Below, one piece after another: positions 1 through 5,360 of a stretch of DNA of 5,360 nt. The position numbers and the translations under genes were made by a program. Origin of the DNA: CAZNQW01 sp964575225 (GTDB lineage Bacteria; Chloroflexota; Anaerolineae; JAAYZQ01); the NCBI GenBank assembly GCA_964575225.1, contig CAZNQW010000263.1:1-5360 (forward strand), given 5' to 3'. Each line of letters starts with the position of its first letter. The first letter of the stretch is position 1. The notes under the pieces are model-generated. The model had not been told where the DNA came from. It searched no databases and saw only the letters and a list, made by a program, of their open reading frames with translations.

Positions 1-38
1 TCTCTATCTTATTGTACCATCCCCGTCAAGGAGGCTTT

Positions 39-68
39 ATGACCGAATGTCAATCGGATTGCCCTTGA
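39..68 (+). other. Possible 9-codon mini-ORF with strong Shine-Dalgarno
   Basis: An AAGGAGG sequence at 28-34 lies four bases before an ATG at 39. The frame encodes MTECQSDCP and stops at 66-68. Two of the nine codons are cysteine, which is reminiscent of leader peptides. However, no gene follows on the plus strand, because the next plus-strand bases are antisense to the Nudix-GNAT gene. No promoter can be judged with only 38 bases upstream. It may equally be chance. Apart from this, bases 1-159 show no convincing gene, and no U-tailed terminator is visible for the Nudix-GNAT gene that ends at 160. Confidence 0.15.
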
Positions 69-159
69 CCGCAGATATTGCACGTCGGTCCTTGAATCTT
101 GTTTGATACTCGCCCCCGTGTCCGCACGGCACCGTCCTCGGGAGCGGCCTCCACTCCCA

Positions 160-1101
160 TCAGGCCGCAAGATCGTAGGCCAGGTACAGGGCCGTCGTGG
201 GCCCCTCACCTTCGGCTGTGTAATAGGCATCGATAAAACCGCTGACACGAAACCCGGCCTTCAAATAGACCAACAACACCGGATTGGTCACCGGCGCCTC
301 GGCCAACAAGGTGCGCATCTGATCTTGACGGGACACTTGAATCGCCAGGCCTACCAACCGGGTGGCAATTCCCCAGCGACGGTAGTTCGGATCGACAAAC
401 ACCTGATCGATGGTCGCCGATCGCTTCTGGGCCTGCCTCCTCAGGCAGGCAATCCCCACCAAAAGATCCCCATCCCAGGCCAGGAGCAACGATCGATCGT
501 CGCCCTTCAAATAACCAAGGGGGCCATCGCCCACACCCCGATGCCGCCGATCCAGATCTTCCACGGCGCGCCGGTCGGCTGAGGTAGCCCGTCGATAGAT
601 GATGGCCCGCGCCCGCCGCCAGTCCCTCAGAGCCTCGAGATGGGTGCGAAAGGCGATTTCGTGATCGGCCGGGAGCTGATCGGGGGAAAAAACCTGGACC
701 TCCTCAGCATCGTCGCCCGCATGTAGGTCTCCTCCCACGATGTGGCCCGAATAGACCAACAAAACGCCCGTTTGTGGTTCCCGGCCAAAGGAATAGACGT
801 TGAGCATCTCGTCTACTTTGATCTCGAGGCCGGTCTCTTCCCACACCTCGCGAGCTACCCCCTCTTCCACCAACTCATCGGCTTCCACATAGCCCGCCGG
901 CAGGCACCAAAGACCCTTCTTGGGATCCATCCCGCGACGGACCAGCACCACACGGCCCTCCTGCTCGATGAGGGCGCCGGCGCCCACAACGGGATTGAAA
1001 TAAAAGACAAACCCGCAAGCCGGGCAGGTGGGACGCTCTCGCTCGCCGCTGATTCGCGACACCAGTTCGGTGGCGCACTTGGGACAGTATCGGACCTCCA
1101 C
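160..1101 (-). CDS. Zinc-ribbon Nudix hydrolase fused to GNAT acetyltransferase
   Basis: This 313-residue cytoplasmic protein has three parts. Residues 6-29 form a zinc ribbon with two CxxC pairs (C6/C9 and C26/C29), typical of the Nudix_N_2 type. Residues about 36-145 form a Nudix domain with a complete box: G70, E76, R84-E85, E88-E89 and G91, spaced as GX5EX7REUXEEXGU. Residues about 167-313 form a GNAT fold with the acetyl-CoA loop RRWGIA at 241-246. Nudix enzymes cleave nucleoside diphosphates linked to another moiety; relatives with this N-terminal ribbon include ADP-ribose/FAD pyrophosphatases, but the substrate here is unknown. The acetyl acceptor is also unknown. The start is GTG at 1101, chosen because it directly precedes the first CxxC and has GGAAGGA ten bases upstream. 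No clear promoter is seen in 1102-1198. The gene follows a terminator, so it is probably transcribed separately from the gene upstream. Confidence 0.93.
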   Translation of the reverse strand: MEVRYCPKCATELVSRISGERERPTCPACGFVFYFNPVVGAGALIEQEGRVVLVRRGMDPKKGLWCLPAGYVEADELVEEGVAREVWEETGLEIKVDEMLNVYSFGREPQTGVLLVYSGHIVGGDLHAGDDAEEVQVFSPDQLPADHEIAFRTHLEALRDWRRARAIIYRRATSADRRAVEDLDRRHRGVGDGPLGYLKGDDRSLLLAWDGDLLVGIACLRRQAQKRSATIDQVFVDPNYRRWGIATRLVGLAIQVSRQDQMRTLLAEAPVTNPVLLVYLKAGFRVSGFIDAYYTAEGEGPTTALYLAYDLAA

Positions 1102-1198
1102 GCTACCACATCCTTCCCCACAACAAACTCAATGGTCTCACCGCCACCACCGACACAACGCAGGCAATCAAACCCCTTACCCCCGTGTGACCCAGCCC

Positions 1199-1236
1199 AA
1201 AAGAGCGCTTGGTTGCTTCGGGCAACAAAGCGCTCT
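1199..1236 (-). terminator. Rho-independent terminator of the Cys-rich surface protein gene
   Basis: On the minus strand a 9-bp stem (AGAGCGCTT at 1202-1210 with AAGCGCTCT at 1228-1236) is followed by an A/G mismatch and a 5-bp inner stem (GTTGC/GCAAC) closed by a 5-base loop. The stem runs into TTTT on the minus strand (1199-1202). It begins 24 bases after the stop codon at 1260, where an intrinsic terminator is expected. The U run is short, so termination may be incomplete. The other strand has no T run, so it acts in one direction. Confidence 0.8.
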
Positions 1237-1259
1237 CGGGACCTTCACGCGAGTGTCGA

Positions 1260-1802
1260 TCAAGCTGCCAGGGATGCGCGCTTTCGCAAACCCATTGCCA
1301 ACACGACCAGACCGAGGCCAAGCACGGCCAGTCCGCCGACGATCACCGGCGCCGGCAGATCGATGCCGGTGTTGGGGGGCAGACCTTCGATCCAGCCCTC
1401 CGAGGCCAGGGTGCAGCCACCCAGCCCGTCCAGGGTGTAGATTTGATAGAGCCATTCACCCTCCGGATCCAGGGCACAGTTGCAGCACATGGCATACAAC
1501 GTGTCACCGGCGGCCGCGGGCAGGTACTGGCACACCTCCGTCTGGATGTCGATATCACATTCGGGGGCAGTGCAATCCTCGCACTCTGGATGGTTCAGGA
1601 TGATGGGTTGGCAGCCAGAGGCAGGCCGGTCGAAATATTCCACCGAGCGGTTGATCACCACATAGTAGGGCGGCGGTTCCGGATCGCAGTCTGCAAAGGC
1701 AGCCGGGTCATCGGGACACGGTGCCTGAGCATAGCCCACGAACGGAACCAACAGGGCCAGCAGCACCAAAATCAATGCCGTACTTTTGAGAGCGGAACGC
1801 AT
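1260..1802 (-). CDS. Secreted Cys-rich protein with LPxTG-like C-terminal sorting signal
   Basis: The product is 180 residues. A signal peptide covers residues 1-27: R and K near the N-terminus, a Leu/Val-rich core, and likely cleavage after AQA. The mature part has 11 cysteines (residues 29, 39, 64, 74, 77, 82, 91, 106, 107, 109, 130), suggesting disulfides or a metal site outside the membrane. Residues about 46-139 have a pattern reminiscent of bacterial SH3b domains (GDTLYA, GEWLYQI, EGWI), but this is tentative. The C-terminus has LPPNTG (141-146), a hydrophobic stretch at about 151-171, then RKR (173-175): the three-part layout of a sortase signal, with one residue more than canonical LPxTG if counted from L141. 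The ATG at 1802 is chosen because it starts the signal peptide and has AAGGAGGT seven bases upstream. The frame stays open upstream, into the preceding gene, but that part is not credible coding. The gene lies 142 bases after the TPR gene, probably in the same transcript. I do not recognise a named family. Confidence 0.87.
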   Translation of the reverse strand: MRSALKSTALILVLLALLVPFVGYAQAPCPDDPAAFADCDPEPPPYYVVINRSVEYFDRPASGCQPIILNHPECEDCTAPECDIDIQTEVCQYLPAAAGDTLYAMCCNCALDPEGEWLYQIYTLDGLGGCTLASEGWIEGLPPNTGIDLPAPVIVGGLAVLGLGLVVLAMGLRKRASLAA

Positions 1803-1809
1803 CAGATTA

Positions 1810-1816
1810 CCTCCTT
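1810..1816 (-). promoter_or_regulatory. Strong ribosome binding site deciding the start at 1802
   Basis: AAGGAGG on the minus strand, seven bases before the ATG at 1802, is a near-perfect match to the anti-Shine-Dalgarno sequence. It argues against the alternative in-frame ATG at 1859 (19 codons earlier), which has only a weak GGA-type site and would place a charged Pro-rich stretch ahead of the signal peptide. Confidence 0.85.
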
Positions 1817-1827
1817 GGTCTTGTGGG

Positions 1828-1845
1828 CCCGGCCACACGGCCGGG
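1828..1845. other. GC-rich hairpin in the leader of the Cys-rich protein gene
   Basis: A perfect 7-bp inverted repeat, CCCGGCC (1828-1834) and GGCCGGG (1839-1845), encloses a 4-base loop (ACAC on the plus strand). On the minus strand it lies 11 bases upstream of the AAGGAGG of the gene starting at 1802 and has no U run after it, so it would be a leader or intercistronic stem. On the plus strand it is followed by TGTTTTTCT (1846-1854), which looks like an intrinsic terminator, although no plus-strand gene lies upstream in the window. Possible roles are blocking antisense transcription, stabilising or processing the mRNA between the two genes, or controlling translation. The rest of the 142-base gap (1803-1944) shows no convincing promoter. 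Confidence 0.6.
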
Positions 1846-1944
1846 TGTTTTTCTGGCATTCTTTTTCCAGTTTCCAAACAAGCAGGCCTGAAAGTTGGAT
1901 ACGAACCCACCTCCTTTCCCCGACTACCTATAGACTCGACAAGT

Positions 1945-3273
1945 TCAGTCCATGCCCTCCAGCTCGGATCGATCGTACAATTCGTAAAGATGCTGGCGGA
2001 TCCGAACGCGAGTGACCTCGTCTTCGGCCGAGGCCAGCGCCGCCTCGAAAGAGGATATCGCCTTGAAGGGTTGATCCAGCGACTTGTAGGCCAGTCCGAG
2101 AAAGAAATAGGCCTCGCCCGGACGGGCATCCGATGCCACGGCCCGCAACAAATGCGACAGGGCCTCCTTTGGATGGTCCTCAATGAGGGCCACAGCCCCC
2201 AATACGGTGTGCGCTGCCGCTTGGGTCTCATCATCCGCCAACGCCCGCCGCGCCGCTTCCACCGCCCGAGTGGGCTGGGCCGATTCAAAATAGGCCACTG
2301 CCATGTTGGCCCAGATGCTCGCTTGTGGCGCCCCCAGGCTTTGAGCCAATTGATACTGATCCAACGCCTCTTGATAAGCCTCCAGTTCGTGCAGGCTGTG
2401 GGCCAGATTGTTCACCGTGGCCTGGACGCCGGGCTCCAACTCGAGAGCCTCATGGAAGGTGGCAAGGGCGCGTTTGTGATTCCCCTGGTGCGCATAGAGC
2501 AACCCAAGATTGTTCAGGGTCTCCGGGTTCTCTGGATTCAACGCCAAGGCCTTTTCCAACCACTGTTCGGCGGGTCCAAGCTGCTCGCGCTCCAAATATA
2601 GGGCGCCCAGGGCCACCAGAGGCCGCTCGTCTGCCGGCGACAGAGCCGAAGCCACAACCCACGATTGCTCCGCGCACGTGGTGTACCCATGCAATTGACA
2701 GAGTTGCCCCACGCTCATGGGCAGGATGGCAACGGCCTGGCGGCCCACAGGCTGGCTTAATAGCGCCAGAATCGCCAGCCAGATCAGCACCACCCCCACG
2801 CCCCACATCCCCACCCGACGGGTTTGATGAGAGCGCTTTTGCGCCTCTCGCTGCTGCGCAAGCTTCTCCAGGTCGGCGCGACGCAAGAACCAAACCTCGC
2901 TGCGAGACAGCGACTGCAGCACCGAAGCGCTGGTACGGCCCTCGCCCAACATCGCCGCCCCAAAAGTGCTCCCCGGCAATAGGACTGCCACGGCTCGCGC
3001 CTGCGAGCGATGGGTCACCTGCACCGCCACCTGGCCCCGCACAATCAACCCGAAACATTCGGCGCGGACTCCCTTGGGTAGGATCACCTCGTTGGGGGTG
3101 TAGGTTTGCGCCTGGACCTGCCTGCCCAGGCGGTGGGCATCGGCGGGTGTGAGTCCCCAGGGGCCAGCCAACTGCTCCAGGTGCTGGCGCAGAATCTGAT
3201 GCGCATCCGCAGGGCTCAGTCGCTCCTGATCGGGCGGGTAGACGAGTTGGCTTGCTCCAACATTTCCTACCAT
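1945..3273 (-). CDS. Membrane protein with cNMP-binding-like domain and six TPR repeats
   Basis: This 442-residue protein has an N-terminal Crp-type beta-roll at about 57-140 (LPKGVRAECFGLIVRGQV, then PGSTFG and GRTSAS). One membrane span follows at about 154-176. The C-terminal part has six gapless 34-residue TPR units at 217-250, 251-284, 285-318, 319-352, 353-386 and 387-420. The basic stretch before the span (residues 142-153, rich in R and K) suggests the N-terminus is cytoplasmic and the TPR part, with C192 and C200, is outside. In the usual phosphate-binding cassette a Glu follows the FG; here it is A106, although R113 of the RTSA stretch remains. Ligand binding is therefore doubtful. 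There is no helix-turn-helix, so it is not a Crp-type regulator. TPRs normally mediate protein contacts, so a scaffold role near the cell surface is an inference. The start at ATG 3273 has only weak ribosome-binding signals (GAGGGG 12-13 bases away). It is divergent from the sortase and upstream of the Cys-rich protein gene. Confidence 0.88.
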   Translation of the reverse strand: MVGNVGASQLVYPPDQERLSPADAHQILRQHLEQLAGPWGLTPADAHRLGRQVQAQTYTPNEVILPKGVRAECFGLIVRGQVAVQVTHRSQARAVAVLLPGSTFGAAMLGEGRTSASVLQSLSRSEVWFLRRADLEKLAQQREAQKRSHQTRRVGMWGVGVVLIWLAILALLSQPVGRQAVAILPMSVGQLCQLHGYTTCAEQSWVVASALSPADERPLVALGALYLEREQLGPAEQWLEKALALNPENPETLNNLGLLYAHQGNHKRALATFHEALELEPGVQATVNNLAHSLHELEAYQEALDQYQLAQSLGAPQASIWANMAVAYFESAQPTRAVEAARRALADDETQAAAHTVLGAVALIEDHPKEALSHLLRAVASDARPGEAYFFLGLAYKSLDQPFKAISSFEAALASAEDEVTRVRIRQHLYELYDRSELEGMD

Positions 3274-3301
3274 TCCACTCTTTGCCCCTCTTACTTTTAC
3301 C

Positions 3302-3330
3302 AGTTTACCACATTTCTACCATAATGTCAA
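3302..3330 (-). promoter_or_regulatory. Sigma70-type promoter for the TPR gene
   Basis: On the minus strand, TTGACA (3325-3330) is a perfect -35 box. A 17-base spacer leads to TAAACT (3302-3307), a 4/6 -10 box that keeps the key first T, second A and last T. A TGG just before it gives an extended -10. Transcription would start near 3295, leaving a leader of about 22 bases before ATG 3273. Confidence 0.75.
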
Positions 3331-3345
3331 CAATTCAAAGTTGAC
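3326..3345. repeat. Inverted repeat joining the two divergent -35 boxes
   Basis: GTCAAC (3326-3331) and GTTGAC (3340-3345) are exact reverse complements separated by eight AT-rich bases. They overlap both -35 boxes, so much of the symmetry is what two face-away consensus -35 elements produce by themselves. The extra outer match and 14-base centre-to-centre spacing would also suit a dimeric regulator that could control both promoters. No regulator gene is visible in the window. Confidence 0.5.
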
Positions 3346-3369
3346 TTCTACTGTATCTCGCGGTATAAT
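3341..3369 (+). promoter_or_regulatory. Consensus sigma70-type promoter for the sortase gene
   Basis: TTGACT (3341-3346), a 17-base spacer and TATAAT (3364-3369) give 11 of 12 consensus bases with ideal spacing, in an AT-rich island within GC-rich DNA. The expected start of transcription is about 3375-3377, leaving a leader of under 20 bases before the sortase ATG at 3394. Such a strong core promoter suggests steady expression unless a repressor binds the overlapping inverted repeat. Confidence 0.85.
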
Positions 3370-3393
3370 GGCTCTATGGAGCGTGGTAGCTAG

Positions 3394-4203
3394 ATGAGCG
3401 GCAGTTCCGTGTCCACCACACCTGTCAAATCCGGCGCCCGAGCGGCCAAAGTCGTGTCCAACACCATCTTTGCCCTGGGTCTACTTTTACTCGTCGCCGC
3501 TGCGTTGTACGCCGGATACGCCCTGATGAACACCTGGCTCATCGGGCAGCAGCATTATCTGGCCGACCACAATGTGCTACCCATCCCGGTACCGGCCATG
3601 ACTTTCACCCCCTCGCCTACCCCCACTCCCACGCCCACGCCCACCATCACCCCCACGCCCACCATCCCCCCTACACCCACGCCCATCCCCTCGCCTACGC
3701 CCACAGCAACCCCCACACCGCCCCCGGCCCCCGTCCAGATCCGCATTCCTGCCCTGGGTATCACCCGCTCCATCATCCCGTTGCCCAAGGTGCGCGATCG
3801 GGCCACGGGCAGTTGGACCTGGGACACCAAAAAGCTCTTTCGGTCGGGGCGCAGCGATCTGGTCGGCCATTGGGAAGGGACCTCGTACCCGGGTCAATCC
3901 GGCAATATGATCCTGGTGGGGCACAACTATGGCTATGGCTACAACGGAGTGTTTGTACGACTCGGTTCCCTAAAACCGGGCAAGCAGATCGTCATTGTGA
4001 ACAAAACGGGGCAAACCTTTACCTACAAGGTGACGTCGGTCAACCGCGTCAAGTGGCGCACCCAATCCTTTGGCGAACTGGCCAAACATCTCGAATTTCT
4101 CGCCCCAGGCGGCTCTGAGCGGGTGACACTAGTGAGCTGCGCCGGGGCGGATGTCGAACCTTTCCCCGAACGGATCTATGTGGTAGCAGAACCGGTCAAA
4201 TAG
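3394..4203 (+). CDS. Sortase (cysteine transpeptidase) with Pro/Thr-rich stalk
   Basis: The product is 269 residues. A cytoplasmic tail is followed by a membrane anchor at about 23-45, a Pro/Thr-rich stalk at about 67-113, and a sortase catalytic domain from about 114 to the end. The three catalytic residues are visible: H177 in LVGHNYG, C249 in TLVSCAG and R260 in FPERIYV. Sortases cleave a C-terminal LPxTG-like signal between T and G and join the protein to an amine acceptor on the cell surface. The features look closest to the class D/E/F group, but I cannot fix the class by eye. ATG 3394 is chosen because an in-frame TAG lies directly before it; the only nearby ribosome-binding match is GGAG, 12 bases upstream. 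The likely substrate is the Cys-rich protein gene at 1260-1802. The stop is separated by one base from that of the convergent lyase gene, with no terminator between them. Confidence 0.95.
   Translation: MSGSSVSTTPVKSGARAAKVVSNTIFALGLLLLVAAALYAGYALMNTWLIGQQHYLADHNVLPIPVPAMTFTPSPTPTPTPTPTITPTPTIPPTPTPIPSPTPTATPTPPPAPVQIRIPALGITRSIIPLPKVRDRATGSWTWDTKKLFRSGRSDLVGHWEGTSYPGQSGNMILVGHNYGYGYNGVFVRLGSLKPGKQIVIVNKTGQTFTYKVTSVNRVKWRTQSFGELAKHLEFLAPGGSERVTLVSCAGADVEPFPERIYVVAEPVK
3607..3728 (+). repeat. Low-complexity CCCAC-rich repeat encoding the Pro/Thr stalk
   Basis: The stretch consists of many near-copies of CCCACG/CCCACC hexamers encoding alternating Thr-Pro with occasional Ile, Ser and Ala. It forms the stalk that holds the sortase domain away from the membrane. 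Short tandem repeats of this sort can change length by slippage; a gain or loss of six bases keeps the frame. The opposite strand reads as an open Gly/Val-rich frame only because of this composition. Confidence 0.8.
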
Positions 4204-4204
4204 C

Positions 4205-5360
4205 CTACACCTCAGTTGGGCCATCGCCCAGTGCCTGGATGATGGCGTCAGCCAGTTCCCGCGCCCGCAAGGGCGCATCCCCCACGTAGCCCTTTGCATC
4301 CAACAGCTCTCGGGCCAAAGGCTCGGGTAGGTGGGCCAGCACCTCGGGGTCCCGGACCAGCGTCTCGATCAGCGGATTCGCCTCCCCGGCCTCGATGGCC
4401 GCCCAGGCGGCAAGGCTGTGTCGCCGGATCAGTTCGTGCATCTCCTGACGGTTGGCCCCGGCCTTGACCAATTCCATCAGTAACCGTTCGGTGGCTGCAA
4501 AGCTGCCATAGATCGCCAGGTTGTGGGCAATTCTGCCATCGCGGATGGACATCCCCTGCACGATCCGATCGGCGCGCAGGGTGGCCTCCTCCGCCAGAAG
4601 GAACGCCTGGGGCAGGATCAACCGCCGGTTGCCCGAATCGTCCAGGGTGCGTTCCAGCAGCGAGTGGGAGGCGTTATCCCAGGCCACCCGCGGCAGGGTC
4701 GCTGCCAGGCGGGCCAGGCTGTCGATGTTCTCCGCACCGATGGGATTCCGCTTGAAGGGCATGGCCGACGACCCCACCTGCTTGCTGCCAAAGGGCTCGC
4801 CCCACTCGCCAAAGGGATGGGCCTGCAACACGCGCAGGTCAAAGGCAAATTTGTACAGCGAGCCTGCCAACCCGGCGACGGCGTTGAGGACCAGCCAATC
4901 CTGTTTGCGGGGATAGGTCTGGGTGGCCACCGGGAACGCGTCGAGGCCTATTTTTTCCATGACCTGCGCCTCCAAACGCCGGGCCCGGCTGTCGGTGGGC
5001 GCTGTGTCCAGGGGAGCCGAAGCCAGGAGCTGAGTGAACGAGGCCGACGTGCCCGTCGCCCCCTTGATGCCCTTGCCCTTCACCCCCCGGCGCACCCGCT
5101 GCAATTCCTGCCAGTCGGTCAGCAGGTCCAGGCCGTACTGGGCCAGGCGATAGCCCACAGTCGTCGGCGCCGCCGGCTGAAGGTGGGTAAAACCCATGCA
5201 GGGCGGGTCGGCCCGGGCTGCGATCTGGTCGGCGAGGTGCCCCAGCAGAGAGCGCAGCCGCGAGAGCAACAGGTCCAGGGCATCGCGCAGACAAAGGGCA
5301 TCGGCGTTGTCCTTGACGTCCATGCTCGTCGCGCCCAGGTGGATGATCCCACCCCCCAGC
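4205..5360 (-). CDS. purB: Adenylosuccinate lyase, 3' part (5' end beyond the window)
   Basis: About 384 codons are visible. The frame is open to the right edge, and the residues before the first internal ATG (IIHLGATS before MDVKDNAD) match the family's conserved TS.D region, so the ATG at 5323 is not the start. Given usual lengths of about 430-480 residues, roughly 50-95 are missing, including the first catalytic His region. Visible hallmarks are GFTHLQPAAPTT (active-site His) and the superfamily signature GSSAMPFKRNP, encoded at 4742-4774, which carries the catalytic Ser. The enzyme removes fumarate from SAICAR and from adenylosuccinate in purine synthesis in the cytoplasm. Several segments (KGATGTSASF, ERTLDDSGNRR, MELVKAGANRQEMHE) resemble the animal-type enzyme more than the E. 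coli or Bacillus ones, from memory. It is convergent with the sortase gene and presumably unrelated to it. Confidence 0.93.
   Translation of the reverse strand, partial: LGGGIIHLGATSMDVKDNADALCLRDALDLLLSRLRSLLGHLADQIAARADPPCMGFTHLQPAAPTTVGYRLAQYGLDLLTDWQELQRVRRGVKGKGIKGATGTSASFTQLLASAPLDTAPTDSRARRLEAQVMEKIGLDAFPVATQTYPRKQDWLVLNAVAGLAGSLYKFAFDLRVLQAHPFGEWGEPFGSKQVGSSAMPFKRNPIGAENIDSLARLAATLPRVAWDNASHSLLERTLDDSGNRRLILPQAFLLAEEATLRADRIVQGMSIRDGRIAHNLAIYGSFAATERLLMELVKAGANRQEMHELIRRHSLAAWAAIEAGEANPLIETLVRDPEVLAHLPEPLARELLDAKGYVGDAPLRARELADAIIQALGDGPTEV

Noticed and set aside
11..53. Possible leftward promoter: TGGTACAAT (extended -10, 11-19) with TTGACA and TTGACG boxes nearby
   Set aside because: Neither -35-like box is 16-18 bases from the -10, and the downstream gene would lie outside the window.
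116..129. CCGTG-TCCG-CACGG hairpin after the Nudix-GNAT stop
   Set aside because: It has only a 5-bp stem and no U run on the minus strand, so it is not a supported terminator.
1910..1916. Second AAGGAGG on the minus strand, about 100 bases before the real ribosome binding site
   Set aside because: No start codon lies at a workable distance, so it does not mark a gene.
1880..1950. tRNA-like T-arm (GGTTCGTATCC) on the minus strand with a 5-bp CTGAA/TTCAG pairing
   Set aside because: The conserved A in the T-loop is missing, there is a mismatch in the stem, and there is no room for an anticodon arm.
1803..2288. In-frame upstream extension of the Cys-rich protein frame into the TPR gene
   Set aside because: It overlaps the well-supported TPR coding region in another frame, has no domain-like sequence, and the strong ribosome binding site and signal peptide fix the start at 1802.
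742..3152. Long plus-strand open frames antisense to the Nudix-GNAT, Cys-rich and TPR genes
   Set aside because: They are Pro/Arg-rich shadows of GC-rich genes with recognisable proteins on the minus strand, and show no motif, ribosome binding site or promoter.
3555..3924. Gly/Val-rich and Gly/Arg-rich minus-strand frames across the Pro/Thr stalk
   Set aside because: They are produced by the CCCAC repeat read backwards; the plus-strand sortase explains the region.
4217..4230. TGGGC-CATC-GCCCA hairpin just past the sortase stop
   Set aside because: It is a short stem inside lyase coding sequence without a T run; codon usage explains it well enough.

Overview
This GC-rich window carries five protein genes. 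Four read leftward or form the borders of a small cell-surface locus, and one, a sortase, reads rightward. A sortase with a long Pro/Thr linker beside a candidate sorted protein points to a single-membrane bacterium. Together with the base composition, the TPTP-type linker and the consensus promoters, this fits Chloroflexota (Anaerolineae-like). That assignment is an inference from style, not from a marker gene.

Layout, left to right. Bases 1-159 hold no convincing gene. Bases 160-1101 (minus) encode a zinc-ribbon Nudix hydrolase fused to a GNAT acetyltransferase. A stem-loop terminator follows at 1199-1236 (minus). Bases 1260-1802 (minus) encode a secreted, cysteine-rich 180-residue protein ending in an LPxTG-like tail (LPPNTG, hydrophobic segment, RKR). 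A GC-rich hairpin lies just upstream of its very strong ribosome binding site. Bases 1945-3273 (minus) encode a membrane protein with a degenerate cyclic-nucleotide-binding-type domain, one membrane span and six back-to-back TPR repeats. An AT-rich intergenic region (3274-3393) holds two divergent sigma70-type promoters whose -35 boxes form an inverted repeat. Bases 3394-4203 (plus) encode the sortase. It is convergent, with a single base between stops, with the 3' part of a purB-like adenylosuccinate lyase that runs off the right edge (4205-5360, minus).

How the genes may work together: the sortase and the TPR/sorted-protein pair are divergently transcribed from a shared control region. The simplest reading is a compact sortase locus in which the TPR protein and the Cys-rich protein are surface components and the latter is a substrate of the sortase. 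This link rests on proximity and motifs, not on any experiment. The Nudix-GNAT and purB genes look like unrelated housekeeping or metabolic neighbours.
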